Source of the DNA: Corynespora cassiicola
Lineage: Eukaryota > Ascomycota > Dothideomycetes > Pleosporales > Corynesporascaceae
Length of the DNA stretch: 64,000 nucleotides
Reading direction: 5' to 3'
Assembly (NCBI GenBank): GCA_022059125.1
Contig: JAEUWY010000013.1
Location: forward strand, 62,001 to 126,000
In this document: positions 18,729-29,795 of the stretch, in pieces
How the letters are laid out: every line of letters begins with the position of its first letter
Numbering within the stretch: position 1 is the first letter of the stretch
Notes under the pieces: model-generated
Database searches by the model: none
The model's input: only the letters and a program-made list of their open reading frames with translations
What the model was told of the DNA's origin: nothing
Made by a program: the position numbers and the translations under genes

Positions 18729-21700
18729 ATGAAGCGCTGCCACCACACGGACTGGCTCCGTCTCGGCACGCACCATGGCAAGCCTGCTCTCCAGCGGTCG
18801 GACCGGCTCGACACCCTCGTCCGAGGCCTCCCCTATCCAGACACACAACGCCCGAGTCTCTTCGTACTAATCGGCAATACAGAAAAGTCCATCGCGGCTC
18901 AGGCCTTGTTCGGGATCAAGAAGAGCCGGGCGCCTGCCATCAGGCGGAAGCCTGCCGAAGTGCACCTCCATCTGGACCCCTCCACCCCCTTCACCGACCG
19001 ACCCGTATTGCTCGCGGACTACGACGCGCGCCAGCACTCGCAACGATGGATCGAAGCGAAGAGCGACAAGTGCCATGAAACAGCACACCTTGCTCTGCGT
19101 CGACGGCACGCCGGAGAGGGCGCCGGCCACGATGTCTACGCAGCCCTTCTCTCCCCCTTCGCAGACGTCTTCTGCCTCTTTGCAGACGACCTCGGCGGCT
19201 TCGCACAGATTGCGCACCACCTAGCCCTGTGGCTGGACAAGAGCCACCCGCCCACTCTTCCGAAGACTGCGCTCCCGGGCGTGGTCGTCGTGACCGGCAA
19301 GCTGCCTCCCAGGGCGGACGCTGAAGAGGAAGCCAAACGGGCCTTTCTGGCCATGCTGAGAGAAGCGACGGCGAACGATCCGTATCAGCGGCTGTCGGCC
19401 ATCGACGTCGTCGCGCTCTCGCCGGCCGGCGCCGTGTCTGCAGAGGCTCGCCATCGGCGCCTGAAAGAGCGCATCATGAGGCGGTCGGACCAGGCGCGGA
19501 GGAGCAGAGAGGGTGGTCGAATGTTGTTTTCCGCAACCCACTTCGCTGCCTTTCTGCGATGCGCAAGCGCGCATGTTGCGGACGCTCCCCCCGACACCCC
19601 GTTCGACTTCGTCAGAGCGTCGCGAGCCGACAACCCCGTCGCGGCCGATGCGGCAGCGCATCTGTCTACCTTCCTGGCGCACGTCGCATCGTCGGAGCAG
19701 CTGGTAAAGTTTGCAGCGCCCATGCTTGCGTCCAGCCTGCTGCTGGATAGCTACCCGCCCGACGCACACAGTACGCGACACCCCTCCCGCAACGCCGACA
19801 TGCTGACTTGGTTAGTTTTCGATTGTAGGCTCGTCTTCGCTGCGCCCTACGAGCCCGTGTTCCGCCAGGCGAGCGAGGCTCGCGTGCTTGCCCTGCGCGA
19901 GACCAACGACGTCATTCTGCGAAGCGGCCTCGTCGACATGGTCGAAGCGCACCTCCGCCGCTACTTCGAGCAGCTCGCTGGCGGCGACACGGCGGCCGAC
20001 GTGCACCGCAGCCATCTCGCCCGGCTCCAGGGCTGGTGGCACGGCGTCCAGAGCAGCAGCACGTGCCTGTGTTGTCTGCGCAGGAGGCCGCAGTACGGCC
20101 TGCCGTGCGGGCACAGCTTCTGCGAGAACTGCGTGGTCGTGTTTGGAGACAACAGCGGAGGTGATCCCTGGGTCTTCACCGTCCGCCGCTGCTTCCTCTG
20201 CGGACAGGCCCCGCCGACCGACATGGTCGTCCGCGTGCACCCTCCGACGGCGGGAGCGGGCGTCCTGTGCATCGACGGAGGCGGCACGCGCGGCATCGTG
20301 CCGCTGGTGCTGATGAGGCGGATCCAGGACCGCATCGGCCTGCCCATCCCGCCGCAGCGCTTCATCAAGGTCGCGTTCGGGGTCAGTATCGGTGAGTGGC
20401 TCGACGCGGCGACGCGGCGATGCGAGCGAGAGAGACGAGGGCTCACGGCAGGCAGGGGCGGTGATCGCCATCGACCACTACCTCAACGGCCGGACGCTTG
20501 GCGAGGGCATCCGGCGGTTCCCAGCGATGATGGAGCGCGTGTTCAAGCGGCGGACGTCCTTGGACATTCCTTTGCTCTCCCGGGCAGTCGAGCTCACCGC
20601 GTCGTACCTCGCCGACGGGTTGTATCCGGCCGACAACGCCGAAGCCGTGCTGAAGGAAGCGCTCGGCACGGACAAGACCATCCTAGACGGCTCGTACGCA
20701 AGCTTGACCGGGACGAAGGTTGGCTTGCCCGTCGCGACGGTCAGCAGACATCCGTCGTACCGGGTGTTCACCAACTACAACGGGGTGGGGACGCGAAACG
20801 CCGACCAAGGTGAGTTGTGTCTCGAGTCTGCGCGGACGAAGCGCTGACCCGTGTAAAGAGCGCAGCATCATCAAGCCGAAAGATGGGGCTGGAAGAGTGC
20901 CGCTGTGGGAGATGTAAGAGGATCCTGCCCCGCCGTTCCCCCTCTACGACTGACCGAAACACCAGAGCACGCGCTGTGTCTGCGGCGCCTGGGTACGTCT
21001 TTCTTTTCTTTCTCTTCCCTTCTTTCTCTTCCCTTCTTTCTCTTCCCTTCTTTCTCTTCCCTTCTTTCTCTTCCCTTCTTTCTCTTCCCTTCTTTCTCTT
21101 CCCTTCTTTCTCTTCCCTTCTTTCTCTTCCCTTCTTTCTCTTCCCTTCTTTCTCTTCCCTTCTTTTTCTTCCTCCCACGCAAGATTGACTGGCTCGCAGC
21201 TTCTTCCCGCCCAAGCACATCGACGGGGTCGGCACCTTCCAAGACCCTGGCCTTCTCGAAAACGATCCGCTGCTCTGGGCGCTCTCCGAAGTATCAGCCC
21301 TGTTCCCGCGCTCGGAAGAACCTGACTTTGTCGTTTCTCTAGGCACCGGCGAACCGGGACCGAGCAACTACGACGTGTCGACGGACGACTGTCGCAGCAT
21401 CCGAAAGAACGGGATGCTGCGCAGGCTGAGCGATCTCCTGCTGGAGAAGACGCGAGACAAGACGGTAAGACGAGCGTGCCAGACGGCGGTGCTGGCGGGC
21501 AGGACCCTGCATCGCATCCACCGACTCAATGTCGATTTCTGCGGCACCGAGCCCAGGCTCGACGACGCGGCCAGCATACCGGAGCTGGTGTCCAAGGTCG
21601 AGGCGGATGCGTCTCTGTCCGGCCAGATTGATGCCGTGGCGCGCTGCATGGTGGCCTCGCTGTTCTACTTTGAGCTGGACTCGCTGCCGCAGAGGCGCGA

Positions 21701-22085
21701 CGGTAGGTACGCGATCACAGGCCATGTATTGTGCTCGGTGCGGCGCAGCGATCCTGCCTTGCGAGCGCTCGTGGGCAAGCTGGCGCGCTGCCGCGGTAGG
21801 TTTCTTGTCAATGACTGCCCCATTCTCGATGCGAGGGCCGACTCCCCCTTGTTGGGAAAGGACGGCAATGTGCGAATACAGGTCAGCACCGTGACTGGCG
21901 ACCGACTCGAAATCTCGCTGGAGCTGGACGATGGCGAAGCGTGCAGCATCAGCGGGTCGCCGTTCAGCGTGCCAAGGCTGGTGGTCGCGCAAGGACTGGA
22001 TGCGCCTTTTGGCCGACCGGACCACCGCAAACGCAAGAGGCTAGGTGGTGATGGGAGGCCGACGACAAAAAGGCGACGAATGTAG
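18729..22085 (+). CDS. RING finger-patatin-like phospholipase protein
   Basis: Five exons, 18729-20391, 20456-20809, 20859-20913, 20966-20992 and 21200-22085, give 994 residues with phases 1, 1, 2, 2. The N-terminal part has a degenerate P-loop-like sequence (LIGNTEKS, about residues 46-54). A RING-type Cys/His cluster (CLCC...CGHSFCENC...CFLC) is at about residues 446-500. The patatin domain follows: oxyanion-hole motif IDGGGTRG at about 515, nucleophile motif GVSIGG formed across intron 1 at about 551-556, and the RAVSAAPGFF block split over exons 4-5. The Asp of the dyad is probably in FQDPGLLENDP. Patatin enzymes hydrolyse membrane lipids; RING fingers usually confer ubiquitin ligation. 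Such multidomain patatins occur in fungal NLR-type and related recognition proteins. The C-terminus ends in a basic nuclear-localisation-like tail (KRKRL, KRRR). Intron 4 is filled by a 14-bp minisatellite. Confidence 0.9.
21006..21159 (+). repeat. 14-bp minisatellite inside an intron
   Basis: Eleven perfect tandem copies of TTCTTTCTCTTCCC followed by a degraded twelfth copy. The array occupies most of the 207-nt intron 4 (20993-21199) of the RING-patatin gene and provides a very long polypyrimidine tract before the acceptor. It is likely to be length-variable between strains. Confidence 0.95.
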
Positions 22086-22274
22086 CTATGCGTGAGGCTC
22101 ATCTCCAGTACATGCCGTCTACCCGCGTTTTTCCAACGAGAGAGTGACGCAGGGAAAGCAGATGGTCGCTGAGGGTCGAGCGGTGGTCGCTAGAGGCTAC
22201 TTCGCCTATGCAACAAGTACATTGCTTTATGCGATGAGAGAACTGTATTGACTATGACTATCTGACCGTCTGCG

Positions 22275-22835
22275 CTATCTACCGGCCATGGTTGCATAGC
22301 CTTGCGCGAACGGGCTGGTGCTCTCGAAGGTGTAGGAGTGGTGGTCCAGAGGGGGTTGGGCCAGGCAGTTTGACGACGCGGATGGCTGGAAGCACGCATA
22401 GACCGACCCACTCGGCAACGTTATCCATGATAGCATAGCAAGTCCAGAGGTTGGGACCACCGGCATCGGGTACGAAGATGGAGCAGGTGATAGAAAGAGT
22501 GGGTGTTGAGGAGTAATGTCGCAGTCTTGCAGAGAGACGTGGGGGCTCGACGAAAGGGGCTCTCGACAGGGTGACACGGGATGAAGATGTGACTCTGCGA
22601 GGGAAGACGGCTCAACCCGAGCATAGTTCAATGCAGTACTATCCTCCATGTCCTTCAGTCTCTGCTTGCGCTTTTTTCCTGGGGAGAGTAAAGTTAAGTT
22701 TTTGAGGAAAAAAAAAGCTCATGTGTGCTTACGGTGTGCGCGCTGGGCAACGCGATTCTGTATCTTGCGGCGCTCATTGCGGTCAGTGACTTTGGTCCAG
22801 TCATCTTTGGCGGAAAGCGTGGTTCGGTCTTTCAT
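22275..22835 (-). CDS. Small bZIP-type protein lacking an obvious leucine zipper
   Basis: Two exons, 22835-22733 and 22678-22275, giving 168 residues. The 54-nt intron (GTAAGC...CCCCAG, phase 1) falls inside the basic region. Spliced, residues about 19-40 read as a fungal AP-1-like basic region, NERRKIQNRVAQRAHRKK, with the diagnostic NxxAQxxxR. The sequence after it (LKDMEDS...) has no heptad leucines and turns Pro/Ser-rich, so dimerisation through a canonical zipper is not visible. It is probably a nuclear DNA-binding protein. It may be a truncated paralogue or a short member of the fungal bZIPs with minimal zippers. Confidence 0.82.
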
Positions 22836-23253
22836 TTAGTTGCAAGGAGGGCAATCGACAGTACAAGAGCAAGTGAGGGGTGGCTTGGGATCAGAAACGC
22901 AGAGAAGGGTTCACCAAAGGAGAGTTGAAGAGATATAGCGCTGCTCCTTGGCTGTGCCTCCTCCCACGACGCCACCACCCCCAGCTTGGCTTGGATGGCG
23001 TGTAGTAAGGAGGAACCACTTCGGCCACCTGCAAGGGTGCAACGTCAGTCGATCATGGTTTTTTGGTCAGCTGTCGAGCCATCTTGCAAACCACTCGAGG
23101 TCCTGCGCCGCCCTCGTGAGCCCACAGCAGGCTCTTGAGGCGATGCTAGCGCATGGCGTACTGGGCGGTGACAAGTTCAGGTATATATTAGTCTAGAGGC
23201 TCGCACCATTCTGTTCAAACCATCAAACCAACAGCAGTTCCTTTGTTCTCACA
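22836..23253. promoter_or_regulatory. Divergent intergenic region
   Basis: 418 bp between two divergent start codons (bZIP on the minus strand, coiled-coil gene on the plus strand). A TATA-like GTATATATTAG lies at 23180-23190, about 70 bp upstream of the plus-strand ATG. Confidence 0.45.
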
Positions 23254-23705
23254 ATGACTTCGCACGCTGGAAGCAGGGGCCAGTGCCCGAATCAGGTATG
23301 TCCACCCAAGTCGGGCATGAGGCCAGCACTCACTTGTTCGAACAGATTGACGACCGCCAGCTGGACCTCCGACTGTATGAGATGCTCGTCCTCCTGGACA
23401 CGACAAGGAGGCGACTGTACGAGAAGAGCGTGGTGATTGAAAAGCTCCAGCACAACTTGGGAAGAGAACGCAGCAAATCGGCGAGCCAGATCTTGTCCCT
23501 AAAGCTAGAGCTGGAAGCCGAGAGACGAAAGGAGAACGACGAGCAGCGCGATGATCGAGTCAACTCGGTTAGAAGGAGTTCGTACCAGACTGAAGAAAGC
23601 CGATATGCCATAGCACAAGGTGGCTCACCACCGGCCGAGGCCACGTTCCATAATGCAGAGCAAGGAAGAGAGCCAGAGGTGAAACGCATGAAGCGTGCGA
23701 CATAG
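23254..23705 (+). CDS. Short coiled-coil protein
   Basis: Two exons, 23254-23295 and 23346-23705, giving 133 residues. The 50-nt intron is GTATGT...GAACAG, phase 0, right after the codons N-Q. The 14-residue first exon is Ser/Gly-rich. Exon 2 is a continuous charged helix (about residues 15-100) with heptads L-Y-E-M-L-V-L-L and K-L-Q-H-N-L, ending in a basic tail (KRMKRAT). The layout (tiny first exon ending in Q, phase-0 intron, coiled coil) matches the gene at 34401. No known family was recognised. It is probably a nuclear or scaffold protein. Confidence 0.72.
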
Positions 23706-25019
23706 ATATGACTTAGAAGTATCTAATGCACATAGTTGTGCAGGAACATGAATGGATCTATACAGCCGAGTCTTTTGCTTGCCCGTTGGTACTGTCGGTC
23801 CGTTGATTTTGGGGCGCATGCCCAATCGGTCATATTCCGAAGTTCTGCATCCGCCGCTCAACATGTACAGCACACTCGTCTCCGCTTCTTCTTTCATACA
23901 AATGCCAGCGGAACTGCTTCGATCTCGAAGATAGATCCATGTGCTGTCGGTAGCTGTAATGAGAGGTTTATTCGTTGGTGGGTATGTCTAACAATGACCC
24001 CATGTATTTGAGCGGCACCACGAAAGTCTTTGCATGCGTGCAGGCCGCCGAACGACTGACAAAAATCACCGTGTCCAGACCAGACACAATATGTAGCATA
24101 ACGAGCGGACTGACTACATCCTGTTTGGGATCGATCACGTGGGTAAATAGTATGTGATCCCTGACAGCGATGGTGGTCTGGCTGATAAAAGCTAGATCTA
24201 TGGAGGAAAGCTGAATGGAAACAAAATCCTATCGAAACACCACCATATCATAAACGCATCTTCTCCCTTGCATCTTTCTGTTTGGTTTTGCAGATAGCAC
24301 CTTGTGTTTGTTTGGCCGAACAGCCTTGCCGTCTTAGGTGACGCCAAGCCGCCCCACCCGAGTCAGTCCTTGGTTTCCGGTTTGAGAAAGCACCACTCCC
24401 CCCAGTACAGTACTCGAATGTGCGACGCTTGTGCATACCTTGCAATATGCCAGCACCGGATAACCCGAGTAGATTGCTAGCATCAACCAACCCGAGTGAG
24501 TTGTCGGTACCAGCCAACCGAGTATCCTCCTAGCATTTATGAAGCCGAGTCACTTGCTGATCAACCCGAGTGAATGTCGATCACCCCGAGTGAGTTGCCC
24601 ATATCAGCCAATCCGGGTGTCTCGCTAGCATCCACCAAGCCAGGTGAGTCATCAGTCCGCTCAAGAGGGCTACCATCCAACCTAAGTGGGTTGCCGGCCA
24701 GCCAACACGAAAAGCCCTGCTGCTGTAGAGCCGCAGTCACTTGTATTTGGAATTTTCGGTCTGCATGCCGCTCATCTTCCAGCCCATGTCTATCTGTTTC
24801 ACATTCATGTTTTGCGTCTCGATACAATACCAACAACGAAAAAGGTAGAGGAAGTTGATCAGTTTGCGCTGGACTAGAACGGGGACTGCGAGGCAAAAAA
24901 ACTACAATCCCTTGCACGGGCGTAGCGAGAAGAACTTGATCTGCCGATTGCAATTACTCTGCGTTTCTCGGATTTTCACCACACATGTACTCCTCTGAAA
25001 AGCAACATCAGTCTCTGAG
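23706..25019. other. Intergenic, partly repetitive
   Basis: No gene is supported. The central part (about 24450-24700) contains a degenerate repeat described separately. Confidence 0.4.
24450..24700. repeat. Degenerate tandem repeat of about 30 bp
   Basis: Recurrent CAACCCGAGTGAGTTG and GCTAGCATCAACCA-like units occur several times with variation. On the minus strand they read as repeated S-L-G-L-V-D-A-S in more than one frame. It may be a decayed coding repeat or non-coding satellite. Confidence 0.55.
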
Positions 25020-26358
25020 CTATACCGTTGCTTCCCCTCCCGTTACAGAGAGCTTAGGCCTGATTGCTCCGCTTACACCGAACTTGACGAACTTGACGAA
25101 CTCTAACAAGCTCGCGCTTATCCTAGCACCGAACTGCCCGCGAGCTTTAGCCTTCCAATGCAAGGTTCGGTAGGCAGACCAAGCGACAGACGTTTCGGCT
25201 GAAACGTCGTTCAAGACCCTCTCCAGCTGCTGCCTGCAGGCTTCTTCTAGGTCTGGGGTCGAATACCACAAGGCTAGGCCGTGACCGTGAACTCGGTAAG
25301 CAAAGCAAAAGCCACGTGCTTGAAGGTAAGCCTGTCTTCTCTCTGTGGGCCATATTTCTGTACTATCGCCCTCTTTTTCTCGCCGGAGCGACGTGAAGCA
25401 GAGAAGCTCAAGCACGTCGGCTGGGTTCAGAGCTAGCCAGAGTCTCCTGGTGAACAAGGCTGAGGCCTCATCGAAGGAGTCCTCTACCTCAATCCCCCAT
25501 TCCTCCGGCCAACGTATGAAAGATCCAAGGCTCATGCTGTCGATGTGCTGGCAGAGGAACCGGTAGGTGAAGTCGGTCACCTCCAGCGTGTTCAGGCTTT
25601 CTTGTAAGTTGCTTCTTTGATGCCATAACGCTTCCAAACCATCTTGAATCTCTTCTTCCATATTCTCGGGACATCGAGAGTGACTCGCAAGCTTAAGGCC
25701 TTCTGTAGCAGCCCAGTAGGCAGTGAGGGCTTTGTAGAACTGACTTGTCTCGGCTGGCGAGAACGTAGGTGCTGTAGCGAATGTTCGATGGCTATGGCTC
25801 GACTCCTGCTCTTCCTGCGCCAGTACTAAGATATCCACTGCTTTCAAATGCCCTGGAACGTCTATTCCTGTCTCGCACGGACTATCGCGGTACTTGGATT
25901 GGATGACTGGATTGAGATACAGGTCCTGCAGCAGTCGGAGACCCTGCCAGCGAGCCATGACATCCCAGACCTGCTGGTCGCTTAGCGAGCTTGCATGCAA
26001 AGCTTGCTGAAACACGGCTGCTGTTGGATATAGCTCGTCTGGCGCGCGAGTATAGCCAGACAACAGGTCTGACGAGACGTGCTGGACGGCGTCTTGAAAG
26101 TGGCAGAGCTTAACATCATACGCATGGACGTCGGAAAAGAGCTACACGCTGTGAGCGATGCAATGCTGACAAGCCAGACAGTAAACGGCTCACGATGATG
26201 CTCTTCAAGATGAAAAGCCGATGGGTCTCAAACACTGCATGAGTGTGCCTGCAGCATCGTGCTAGATGAAGAGCGTCGTCGATGTTGTCAAGGCATTGGT
26301 AGATGTTGATTATGAGCTCAGGTGTGCAGTCGATCAACATAGACATGGTAAGAGTCAC
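25020..26358 (-). CDS. F-box protein
   Basis: Two exons, 26358-26194 and 26141-25020, giving 428 residues. The 52-nt intron is GTGAGC...GTGTAG, phase 0. The N-terminus (about residues 7-50) has the F-box pattern, L-x-x-x-P-E-L-I-I-N-I-Y-Q-C-L then DDALHLARCCR, as in Skp1-binding fungal F-box proteins. The rest is helical, with no LRR, WD40 or other known repeat, so its substrate is unknown. It likely acts in an SCF ubiquitin ligase. The exact ATG is uncertain: two Met codons lie close together at the start. Confidence 0.8.
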
Positions 26359-26836
26359 GACGGCAAAAAAGGCGGATTGAGTATGCAGGTGGCATGTGGT
26401 TGACCCTCAGGGCGCGAGGTTGGCGGGTACTTGATTTCGTACCGTCCTCCGGCACTTTCCTGGAAAACAAGAGAGGTAGGAGGAAATGCAGGAATCAAGT
26501 GAAACAAACCCCAATAGTCTGGGTTGCGAGCAATAGACTTTCACGGCCATGGCTAGCGCAATAAACCACTCGGGACGTCAAAGAGTGTTGCACTCCATCG
26601 CACCCTGCTAGTGCCTGCTCAAGCAGGGCGAGTCGAGAAAAACGACCCTCCGTCTGTTCCGAGCCAATCCAGCCCTCTAGTCAAATACTGATCCCATCCA
26701 AGGGAGACGGCCCTCTCTGGCCGGTGCGGGTTCGCCTTGCTGTGCCTCTTTGCCCGTTGATACAAAGCGGGATTTCCGCCAGGCAGACTTGCTCATTCGT
26801 CCTTTGTCAATCTTGTCACATCATATGCTACACAAC
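26359..26836. promoter_or_regulatory. Divergent intergenic region between F-box and Myb-like genes
   Basis: 478 bp with no reading frame worth reporting; it must hold both promoters. No clear TATA box was identified. Confidence 0.4.
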
Positions 26837-27121
26837 ATGGCTTATCCCAAGTGGTGTTCGACCGAGATTGCTGTCATGGTCCACTGTGACACGCTCCGAT
26901 ACCACCACAAAGACTTTTGCGAAGCACTGAGCCGAGGCGCCGGCACAACCCGGACCATCGAAGCTGTTCGGAGCAAGCTGAGGGAGCTCAAGAGAGATGG
27001 TGCGCTCTACGATTCTGAGACGAGAACATGGATTGGGGAAGGAGTACGCCGGAGGATCGAACAGATGCAGCAAGAGGAGTGGGAAGAAATGGAGCTTAGT
27101 TTCGAAAGGTACACTACATAG
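26837..27121 (+). CDS. Small Myb/winged-helix-like protein
   Basis: 94 residues in a single exon. The central part (W-C-S-T-E-I-A-V-M-V, H-H-K-D-F-C-E-A-L-S and T-R-T-I-E-A-V-R-S-K-L-R-E-L) has the three-helix rhythm of a SANT/Myb-type domain with the last helix basic. A charged helix follows. Start set at the ATG preceding A-Y-P-K-W; the frame is open further upstream to 26750. No named family. It is one of several small putative DNA-binding proteins in this island. Confidence 0.6.
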   Translation: MAYPKWCSTEIAVMVHCDTLRYHHKDFCEALSRGAGTTRTIEAVRSKLRELKRDGALYDSETRTWIGEGVRRRIEQMQQEEWEEMELSFERYTT

Positions 27122-27197
27122 CCAGAGGCTTCATCTACGCTTGCTAACTGCAGAATCCCATAGCCTATCCTCTGTGTACATCCAGTAGTCCAAACGA

Positions 27198-28257
27198 CTA
27201 GATAGCTTCGAATGTAGCTTCGCTCTCAGGGCTTAGAAAATAGAGGTCGTCGGGAGAGATCCAAGCCTGCGCATTGTCCCATGCGAGAGCGTTCATGATT
27301 GCCATCGATTCCGAGTCCATACCTTCTAGCGTTATTGAGGCTTTATCGAGCCAGCGGAGAGTGCTTACTAGACATGTCTGAAGACCATCGTCTTTCGTTC
27401 TCGTAACAGGTTTCCGTTGCATTCTCGGTGGCTGGATCCATCCCCATGATGTGGTTTGTACCCGGCACTTGGTTTCCAAACGCAGCCATGTTCATGTCGA
27501 TACCTGTGTTGGAATTTGACACTTGGAATGCATACGCTTCCGTACCGCTGATCGGAGTTGTGACGGTTCCATTTGATCCACGCAATACAGCATTGCCGAG
27601 TGCTCCATTATCCGCATCGCCAAATCTGCCCGATGAAGGACTGCTCGGTTCATGGCTGGGCGTGGAAGAGCTCAGCTCCACATCGGCCAGTGAGCCTGCT
27701 ACTTGAGCTAGCGCCGATAACATTGTATCATTGGAGAAGGGGTTCAATGTCGTAGCAGAGCCAGTGTACATGCAAGGCTCTTGATCTGGCGCGGGGGCAT
27801 GGCCGGCCGCCTGGCTATGCTGAGCCGTGACATTCCAGGGCACCAAAAGAGACGATTCCTGCGGGATTGAAGTAGGGTTGGGGATTGAGGAGGGTGCTGT
27901 GGCCGGAGAAAGGCTGGTGGGCTGGACCAAAGATGGTTCTCCCTGTGCTAGTCAGCTAGGCCCTCACAGAGCCGTCGCACTTACGCCGTGAATGCTCCCT
28001 TGGAGTAGCAAATTCATCACCTCCCATTTCTTTGCAGTCCATGTCGCATTCCTGGTCCTTGCTCTCATTCTGGCCCTTTTTCCGGGTCGATTCATTATGT
28101 TGAACTTGTACTTGAGCCCGTCTGCCGATCTGTTTCGTGAAGCGAGGCGATTGTACACACTTTCGGCGTCACGCCATTTCCCTATACTTCGCTCGTCCAT
28201 AACTCCTCGGATGACGAAAAGAAGATTCTCGTCTTCCTTTTCATACTTGGGTGCCAT
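27198..28257 (-). CDS. SANT/Myb-like protein, paralogue A
   Basis: Three exons, 28257-27985, 27942-27369 and 27325-27198, giving 324 residues. Introns are 42 nt (GTAAGT...CACAG, phase 0) and 43 nt (GTAAGC...GCTAG, phase 1); the second is less certain because another frame is also open there. Residues about 5-60 form a SANT/trihelix-like domain (K-E-D-E-N-L-L, G-K-W-R-D-A-E-S-V-Y-N-R-L-A, L-K-Y-K-F). An Arg-rich stretch (RARMRARTR) follows, then a long Ser/Thr/Pro/Asn-rich region typical of activation domains. The first 60 residues align with the gene at 29163-29795. Probably a nuclear regulator; the family is unnamed. Confidence 0.72.
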
Positions 28258-29162
28258 CGTTCGAGTATAGTAGACTTGTGAATGCAAAGGCTTTTACATC
28301 GACCCTGTGTTGGACAACGAAGCCCTCTAAATAGGTCAAGCCGCCGCAGAAGGTAGTGAGGTAAACCAACCTCAAGACTCGAACTACCCCGTTCGTTTAC
28401 TTGCCGCTAAGCATTCAATAAACAGACTACAAGGGTGATGGAACGGCTTGTTCGAGGACTGCTTTGCAATGGCGCTTTGCCTGTCCAATCGACAATGCCG
28501 TGGCCTTTGCCAAGGCAACCGGGCGCTCGTAGCATGCCGAGTCCTTGTGTCATCCCGAGTGTTCACTATGCCCAGCATCTTTCTCTGACTCTCTGCAAGC
28601 TGGCTTGTTCCCGTGCCACAGGATAACGGCATGCGTGACCTTGGTGTGCTCAGTCCTGCTGGCCTGTGCTCCCGGTTTTATCGGCGTTCGATTTTGGGGT
28701 CTATCCATGCCCCCAGTCTGTGGACGTCTTTGTCTCCAATCTCCTCACATCAGCTTGCGGAGTCGGTAGAGAGCGCTAAGCATCATGGTATGCGATGTGT
28801 ATACGTTCGTAACCATGAGAGACTTGGAACCCGCGTGTCTTTTGGGCATTTGGGTGATATCGCATGCTCATCCAGTCAGTCGTCAAGCAACCAAAAAGTA
28901 GACATGGTCACAAAATGGCAGTACGGCTTCGTGGCGACCTTGATCATTCCAATAAATGTGCTGGTGGGCAATTATAGTCCGTTTCTTCACAGCTGCTGCG
29001 ACTTTCCATGGAGTACTACGGTCAGGACGATCTCGCCTGGCAATACGAATGTACAGTGATTTGATTGACTTTCAAAAAACACCCTTCTGGGTGAGAGCGC
29101 GCACAATCTCTATCAAAGATGCCGAGTCCTCCAGCCGTCCGCGGTACATTGAGTATGACTTC
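28258..29162. other. Intergenic between the two SANT/Myb-like paralogues
   Basis: Plus-strand frames at 28435-28626 and 28613-29059 have no recognisable domain and Cys-rich composition typical of non-coding frames. Nothing is supported. Confidence 0.4.
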
Positions 29163-29795
29163 TCAGTTGCTGGTGGATGGAGTCGTGGCTGAATTGCCAA
29201 CCACCTCTCCCGCTACCTTTACGAGTGAATCTATGGCTGTAGCATCAGACTCTCTCACAGATGTATCGTTGGAAGAGCCCATGACGACATCGGCGGAAGG
29301 CGCATTGGTCAACCCATCAGCGCCGTCAGCGTCTTCATACGCCATATCGATAGCCACGTCCATCTGTACAGTCAGATCGCTACGAACTAGAGAGTATGGA
29401 CGTCTCGTAGAGATGGAGAGAAGGACTCACAATCTCAAAGGTTCGCACAGAAGAGATTTCCGAACTGGGTTCGTTCCGAGGCAGTATTCCTGCCTGTGTT
29501 GCCTGTTAGCTGCATTGCTGTAAACATATGCTGGACTTGCCTCGCACAATGCCTGAAGCCTTTCCTCCGCCTCTATCTTCGCCCGATCCCACGCAGGGTC
29601 GCTGGTCCTTGATTCTGCCGCAGTCTTGTCCATTGCCATGTATCTGGACTTCAGTCTCTCTTTGGTCATGGACGACGTGGCAAGGTCGTTGTACACTGCC
29701 GAGAGATTAGCCCATGTGCCCATATTCAGCCTTTCAGCCGTGCTTTTGATGGTATAGAGCAAGTCGTCATCTTTCTGGGTGAACAGAGGGCCCAT
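29163..29795 (-). CDS. SANT/Myb-like protein, paralogue B
   Basis: Three exons, 29795-29541, 29493-29431 and 29363-29163, giving 172 residues, all joins phase 0. Intron 1 (47 nt) is a GC-AG intron (GAG|GCAAGT...CACAG, branch GCTAACA). Intron 2 (67 nt) is GTGAGT...GTACAG. Residues 1-60 match paralogue A at the positions K-x-D-x-x-L-L, G-x-W, VYN-x-LA and LK, implying a shared SANT/Myb-like fold. The C-terminus is acidic (E-D-A-D-G-A-D-G). It shares strand and orientation with paralogue A, so a local duplication is likely. Confidence 0.74.

Noticed and set aside
18410..19078. Plus-strand frame of 222 codons
   Set aside because: It overlaps the start of the RING-patatin gene in another frame and the minus-strand CxxC gene; Arg/Pro/Ser-rich composition is typical of a GC-rich shadow.
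19221..20471. Long minus-strand frames under the patatin gene
   Set aside because: Antisense shadows of a GC-rich coding exon; the plus strand has the domain motifs.
20768..21367. Minus-strand frame with repeated R-R-E-E-K-E-G-K
   Set aside because: It is the translation of the intronic 14-bp minisatellite, not a protein.
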